NCBI GenBank assembly: GCA_023474155.1
Contig: JAMCYJ010000049.1
Coordinates: 1-16,129, forward strand
DNA length: 16,129 bases
Source: Candidatus Martarchaeota archaeon
Lineage (GTDB): Archaea > Micrarchaeota > Micrarchaeia > Micrarchaeales > Micrarchaeaceae
Direction: 5' to 3'
The notes under the pieces were generated by a model. It was not told the origin of the DNA. It saw only the letters and a program-made list of their open reading frames with translations, and did not search any database. The position numbers and the translations under genes are program-made. Below, piece by piece: positions 12,656 through 16,129 of the stretch. Numbering within the stretch: the stretch's first letter is position 1; the number at the start of each line of letters is the position of its first letter.

Positions 12656-13792
12656 CTAAGCGGCAGCGCGGCGGCGCGCCTCGAAGAAATCCCTTGCCCC
12701 GTTTTTAGAGACAACGGACTTGAACGCCTTAAACCTGTTTTTCTCTATTGCCTTGACAAGGTTTTTGGAATTTTTTTTGCCGACAAACGAAATCGCTATC
12801 CCCCCTCCCCCGCCTCCGCTCAGCTTTGCGCCGTATGCATTATTCGCTTTGCAGATCCCGACTGCCAAATCAAGGTTCTTTGTCGAAATGCCGAGGCGCG
12901 CTAGAAGCTCCTGATTCCTGTACATTTCCGCGCCGAACTGCTCCATCCTGCTACGCAGCAACGCCTGCAGCCCTGTCTTGGCGCAGGACTCTATCCTGTC
13001 GAATATGCTTTCAACGGCGCGCCTGTTCTTTTCATAAAGCATGCGCACATGCCTTACAGTCTCCGCAGTGCTTTTTTTCGGGCCTGTATCGATAACAATA
13101 AGATCTGTTGATTTGAGCCCTTCTACCCTGCTTAGGTCGTATTTTGTTATCTTCCCCGCCCTGTAGGAAACAAGCCCCCCGAAATATGATGCCGCAGTGT
13201 CTATCCTTCCTGCATTTCTGTTTTTGTGCGCGATTATTTCGCCATGCCTTGCGATTTCTATTATTCCGCGGTCTGGCAGTTTTTTTTGGCATGTGCCTGC
13301 CAATGCCACTGCAAAGGCGACAAAGCAGGATGCGCTGCTCGCCAGGCCTTTTTTTTCAGGAATATCCGAGCTTATCTCTGCGCTGACGCCGAAAACATCC
13401 TCATTTTTCTTCATGAATTGCGAGACTATAAGCCCATACGCGCATGTTTCCCCGAAGATGCGCCTGCTTAATACAAGCCCATGGCTGCCTGCTGGTAAAG
13501 AGTTATTGTACTGCCTTGACAAGTCAGAAAACGCAAATGAAACTGAATCAGGATTGCTGTCATAAAGGTTTTGCACTGCAAGCGCAAGGTTTCTGTCGAT
13601 TTCAAACCTCTGGCCTTTGTCTTTTAAGAATATGGATATCAGACCCTCTTTATATCGGGATATCTTTACAGTCGCATATCTGCCAAGAGCGAACGCCACG
13701 CACTTCCGCCCGTATACGACTGCGTGCTCCCCGAAAAGCTTAAGCACTCCCGGCGCCTTTGCAATTGATATTATCCTGTTTGCGTGCGTCAT
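12656..13792 (-). CDS. mvk: Mevalonate kinase (GHMP kinase family)
   Basis: Phosphorylates mevalonate to 5-phosphomevalonate in the archaeal isoprenoid-lipid pathway. The protein is 378 aa. Motif 1 is KAPGVLKLFGEHAVVYG (12-28) with Glu22, motif 2 is PEKKGLASSASCF (145-157), the catalytic Asp lies in GRIDTAASYFGG (D198) and motif 3 is GAKLSGGGGGG (321-331). GEHAVVYG favours mevalonate kinase over other GHMP members. Two deviations stand out: the Lys of the usual APGK is Val15, and motif 3 has Gly in place of the Ala of KLTGAGGGG. It lies 33 nt downstream of the oxidoreductase gene on the same strand, so the two are probably co-transcribed. The ATG at 13792 gives a complete N-terminus. Confidence 0.93.
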   Translation of the reverse strand: MTHANRIISIAKAPGVLKLFGEHAVVYGRKCVAFALGRYATVKISRYKEGLISIFLKDKGQRFEIDRNLALAVQNLYDSNPDSVSFAFSDLSRQYNNSLPAGSHGLVLSRRIFGETCAYGLIVSQFMKKNEDVFGVSAEISSDIPEKKGLASSASCFVAFAVALAGTCQKKLPDRGIIEIARHGEIIAHKNRNAGRIDTAASYFGGLVSYRAGKITKYDLSRVEGLKSTDLIVIDTGPKKSTAETVRHVRMLYEKNRRAVESIFDRIESCAKTGLQALLRSRMEQFGAEMYRNQELLARLGISTKNLDLAVGICKANNAYGAKLSGGGGGGIAISFVGKKNSKNLVKAIEKNRFKAFKSVVSKNGARDFFEARRRAAA

Positions 13793-13825
13793 TGAACCAG
13801 TGGTTTGCCGTAAGCATTTATATTA

Positions 13826-14467
13826 TCATTCAGAGTGCTTGGCATCCTGCTGCTTGTCCTCTTTTACTAATTTCAGGCCTATGCTCGTCCCGAGATTTTT
13901 TGCATAGCCGAGTTCTATCATCATAAGGCCCGCAGGCTCTATATATCTTGCTTTTTTGAGCGCGCCCACGTCGACAGGCTCCATGCCTATATCCCTTGCC
14001 AGACCCATGACTTTATCCTTTGCATCGTCGTCGTCGCCTGCTATGAATGTAGTCAGCTTGTTCTCGCCCACCTTTCCTGTCCTCATGTTCTCTGCGAATA
14101 TCGTGTTGAATGCTTTTACGACCTTCGCGCCCTGCGCGTGCCTTGCTATCTCCTCTGCAGCGGAATCCTGGGAATCCTTTTTCCACTCAAAATTGCTTCC
14201 TAACGGATTGCAGACGTCTATGAGGATCTTGCCCTTTATGCTTTCCTTCATCTTTTCTATAGCCTCCTTTGCTGCAGGATAGGGCACTGCAAGCACTATC
14301 ACATCTGCGGATTTTGCCGCCTCGTTAATGCCTGTTATATTTTTCCCTTTCAGTTTATCCTGCGCTGCTTTCGGATCCCTTGATCCATAAACGACCTCAT
14401 TGCCCTTTTCAAGAGCAGCACCGAGATTCCTCCCGACATTTCCTGTTCCTATTATCGCTATTCTCAT
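13826..14467 (-). CDS. NAD(P)-binding oxidoreductase of the F420-dependent NADP reductase family (COG2085)
   Basis: Rossmann-fold dehydrogenase, 213 aa, close to the family's usual length. GTGNVGRNLG (7-16) is the dinucleotide loop, and GSRDP (28-32) places an Arg where NADP-specific members bind the 2'-phosphate. DVIVLAVPY, LIDVCNPLG and KAFNTIFAENM follow in family order, with DVGALKKARYIEP near the end. Family members transfer hydride between NADPH and F420 or other flavin-like acceptors; whether this organism makes F420 cannot be seen. A strong Shine-Dalgarno (GGTGGT, 14471-14476) lies 3 nt before the ATG. It precedes mevalonate kinase by 33 nt, but a metabolic link is unproven. Confidence 0.88.
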   Translation of the reverse strand: MRIAIIGTGNVGRNLGAALEKGNEVVYGSRDPKAAQDKLKGKNITGINEAAKSADVIVLAVPYPAAKEAIEKMKESIKGKILIDVCNPLGSNFEWKKDSQDSAAEEIARHAQGAKVVKAFNTIFAENMRTGKVGENKLTTFIAGDDDDAKDKVMGLARDIGMEPVDVGALKKARYIEPAGLMMIELGYAKNLGTSIGLKLVKEDKQQDAKHSE

Positions 14468-14577
14468 CTTACCACCAAATACTATTATGGCAAGCAGTTA
14501 GAAATAAGTATCGGATATTAACGAATTAACGGAAATCTAAACCTGTTTATTTTCAGAGAATGCCTAGCACGGGCTCG

Positions 14578-14595
14578 AATGGCGAAAACGCCATT
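14578..14595. other. Perfect hairpin AATGGCG-AAAA-CGCCATT
   Basis: Seven-base-pair arms close a four-A loop in the divergent gap between the oxidoreductase and uL16 genes. It is GC-rich within AT-rich spacer and lies about 150 nt upstream of the uL16 start. It could be a transcription-factor site or an RNA structure; no T-run follows, so a terminator role is not supported. Confidence 0.45.
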
Positions 14596-14691
14596 TAATG
14601 AATATTAATAAAAATATTGCTGTGCCTAAATAATAATTTATTATTAAAGTTAAAGCTTTATTTTTAATTTTTAGCGGCATTATGGGAAAAT

Positions 14692-14721
14692 TTTAAGCCC
14701 TTAAATGCTTTATTAAAAGCA
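14692..14721 (+). promoter_or_regulatory. Promoter region of uL16/L10e with overlapping dyads
   Basis: A TATA-like TTTATTAAAA (14709-14718) lies 29-38 nt before the ATG at 14747. It is embedded in the dyad TGCTTT-ATTA-AAAGCA (14706-14721), preceded by TTTAAG-CC-CTTAAA (14692-14705). A GGTG at 14738-14741 could act as ribosome-binding site if transcription starts upstream of it. Confidence 0.4.
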
Positions 14722-14746
14722 AACAAACAAAAACAATGGTGCTATT

Positions 14747-15307
14747 ATGGCAAGACTCAGACCTGCAAGAACATACCGGAACCTTGACTCACAGGCATGG
14801 TCAAGATTCTCATTAAAAAAACCGAGGAAGAACTATGTTAGGTCAATGCCGAGGACAAGCCTGATCCATTTCAATTCAGGGAAGGATAAGGCAAACTTTG
14901 ATTTGACAGTAAGGCTCGAGGCAGAAACATACATACAGGTAAGATCGAACTCTTTGGAATCCGCGAGGCAGATGATAAACAAGAGATTGGAAGGCGCGAT
15001 TCCTGGAAACTACTACATGAGAGTCATAACTTACCCCCATCAAGTCATAAGGGAAAACAAAATGGCTACAGGGGCAGGGGCAGACAGAATCTCGCAGGGA
15101 ATGAGTCTCTCATTCGGAAGGCCTATCGGAGTTGCGGCACGGATAAAAAAAGGCCAGTCTGTGTTCATGGTAAAGTCGACAAAGCAGAACAGGAAGCTGA
15201 TTGCAAATGCATTCAGGCTTGGGATGGGAAAGCTTTCAGGCTCATACAAGATACGCGTTGAGGAACAGGCACAGCAGGCATCAAAATCAGTAAACGCCAC
15301 GCCATAA
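14747..15307 (+). CDS. rpl10e: 50S ribosomal protein uL16 (archaeal L10e)
   Basis: Large-subunit protein near the A-site tRNA and peptidyl-transferase centre. At 186 aa it has the archaeal/eukaryotic L10e form. It begins MARLRPARTYRNLDSQAW and contains VRLEAETYIQVRSNSLESAR, NYYMRVITYPHQVIRENKMA, and the flexible loop GAGADRISQGMSLSFGRPIG with the VFMVKS segment after it. It is transcribed rightwards, away from the other ribosomal genes, and its stop lies 88 nt before Dph2, which reads the same way. Confidence 0.96.
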   Translation: MARLRPARTYRNLDSQAWSRFSLKKPRKNYVRSMPRTSLIHFNSGKDKANFDLTVRLEAETYIQVRSNSLESARQMINKRLEGAIPGNYYMRVITYPHQVIRENKMATGAGADRISQGMSLSFGRPIGVAARIKKGQSVFMVKSTKQNRKLIANAFRLGMGKLSGSYKIRVEEQAQQASKSVNATP

Positions 15308-15395
15308 ATACAGCTCTTTTTGTTTTCTGAGAAAGCCGTGCACTCGGATGCGCATGGATCCGCAGGCTATACCAAGGCCATGATAATATTTCATC

Positions 15396-16129
15396 ATGAA
15401 GATTTTATTACAGTTTCCAGAGGGGTTGAAACAGCATGCTCTTGAGCATGCAAAGTCTCTCGAGGCGCAGGGCTATGAAGTAATTGTTTCATGCTCGCCT
15501 ACATATGGCGCATGCGACATTGCGATAGAAGAGGCGAGGGTGGCTGGAGCAGACAAGATAATCCATTTCGGGCACGCTGAATTCGCGCCTAAAGTGCAGA
15601 AACTTGATTATCCTGTCGAATACGTAGAATACAACATTAAGGCTGGCCTTTCTGTGCTGGAAAGCTCGCTAAGCCTACTAAAAGAATTCAAAACAATCGC
15701 CTTGGTCACCACTGTGCAGCACCTCCAGCAGATGCCGGAAATCAGGGAGTTTTACGAAAAGAAAGGCAAGGAGGTAGTAGTTGGAAAGCCGAACGCATTC
15801 GCGAAGTACGACGGCCAGATACTCGGCTGCGACGCAGGAAGCGCAACATCAGTGGAAAATAGCGCGGACTGCATACTCTATTTCGGAGGGGGGCTGTTCC
15901 ACCCTATCGGGGCGCTGATGGAGACAAAAAAGCCGTTCATTATTGCTGATCCGTTCTCAAATAAGGCAGAGGACATAAGTTCAATGAGAGAAGCATACAG
16001 GAAAAAGTCAAGGGGCAAGATCTTAAGCGCGATTGAAGCAAAGGCATTCGGCATAATAGTAAGCACAAAAAACGGCCAAATGAGAATGCAGGCAGCGACC
16101 GCGATTGAAAGCGCGATAAAAAAGCAGGG
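15396..16129 (+). CDS. dph2: Diphthamide biosynthesis enzyme Dph2, 5' part (cut by right edge)
   Basis: Radical-SAM-type [4Fe-4S] enzyme that transfers the 3-amino-3-carboxypropyl group of SAM to the EF-2 histidine, the first step of diphthamide formation. The open frame from ATG 15396 covers 244 codons without a stop. It shows LLQFPEGLK (4-12), YGACDIA with cluster cysteine C40, HFGHAEF (57-63), LVTTVQHLQQMP (103-114) and GQILGCDAGSA with the second cysteine C145. The third cysteine, expected near the C-terminus, lies beyond the window. Archaeal members are about 320-340 aa, so some 80-100 residues are missing. Its substrate, EF-2 with H595, is encoded at the other end of the window. Confidence 0.95.
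   Translation, partial: MKILLQFPEGLKQHALEHAKSLEAQGYEVIVSCSPTYGACDIAIEEARVAGADKIIHFGHAEFAPKVQKLDYPVEYVEYNIKAGLSVLESSLSLLKEFKTIALVTTVQHLQQMPEIREFYEKKGKEVVVGKPNAFAKYDGQILGCDAGSATSVENSADCILYFGGGLFHPIGALMETKKPFIIADPFSNKAEDISSMREAYRKKSRGKILSAIEAKAFGIIVSTKNGQMRMQAATAIESAIKKQ

Noticed and set aside
14569..14600. tRNA T-arm resemblance around GGGCTCGAATGG
   Set aside because: No acceptor, D or anticodon arms fold around it; the adjacent perfect hairpin explains the pairing.

Overview
The window is archaeal and carries informational genes. It has the single-subunit GTPase aEF-2 with the archaeal/eukaryotic diphthamide loop, archaeal-type ribosomal proteins (uL1, P0/uL10, P1/L12, eL30, uS12, uS7, and uL16 of the archaeal L10e type), a mevalonate kinase and the diphthamide enzyme Dph2. 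Start sites are a mix of leaderless starts, with a TATA-like box 20-40 nt upstream, and starts preceded by GGTG/GGAGG. Compact genes and divergent core proteins (EF-2 G1 and switch I, a short P0, an acidic-tailed eL30) suggest a reduced-genome DPANN-type lineage, possibly Micrarchaeota-like. That placement is inference; no rRNA is present to confirm it.

Layout. Left edge to 317: the 5' end of a leftward gene cut by the edge, then AT-rich spacer with a possible small gene remnant just downstream of EF-2. 318-2507: EF-2, leftward. 2508-2800: spacer with nested palindromes and a 13-bp tandem repeat. 2801-4362: an AbiE-type (type IV) toxin-antitoxin pair, leftward, whose nucleotidyltransferase toxin gene is broken by one in-frame TGA and whose promoter carries a 25-bp inverted repeat. 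4618-5157: an unrecognised protein of about four AH-LA/LP/MT repeats. 5200-8687: a leftward ribosomal run, uL1, P0, L12, eL30, uS12, uS7. 8823-9806: a HAD-family hydrolase, leftward. 9940-12521: a rightward AT-rich three-gene ABC-2 exporter cassette. 12656-14467: F420/NADP oxidoreductase-family protein and mevalonate kinase, leftward. 14747-15307: uL16/L10e, rightward. 15396 to the right edge: Dph2, rightward, incomplete.

How the parts relate. The ribosomal run joins two clusters that are normally separate in archaea, the L1-P0-L12 cluster and the tail of the RNA polymerase/str cluster (eL30-[nusA]-uS12-uS7-EF), here without nusA. EF-2, which usually follows uS7, is separated from it by the repeat protein and the toxin-antitoxin pair, so this junction looks like an insertion point. 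EF-2 and Dph2 are functionally linked: Dph2 starts diphthamide synthesis on the EF-2 histidine (H595 here). The ABC cassette and the AbiE pair are much more AT-rich than the housekeeping genes and are the best candidates for acquired DNA.

Points most worth a second look: paired substitutions in the EF-2 G1 motif and switch I; the zero-gap, same-frame TGA-TTG junction of eL30 and uS12; the 60-residue acidic tail on eL30; P0 without its usual C-terminal tail; the interrupted AbiEii toxin; and the repeat protein next to it.
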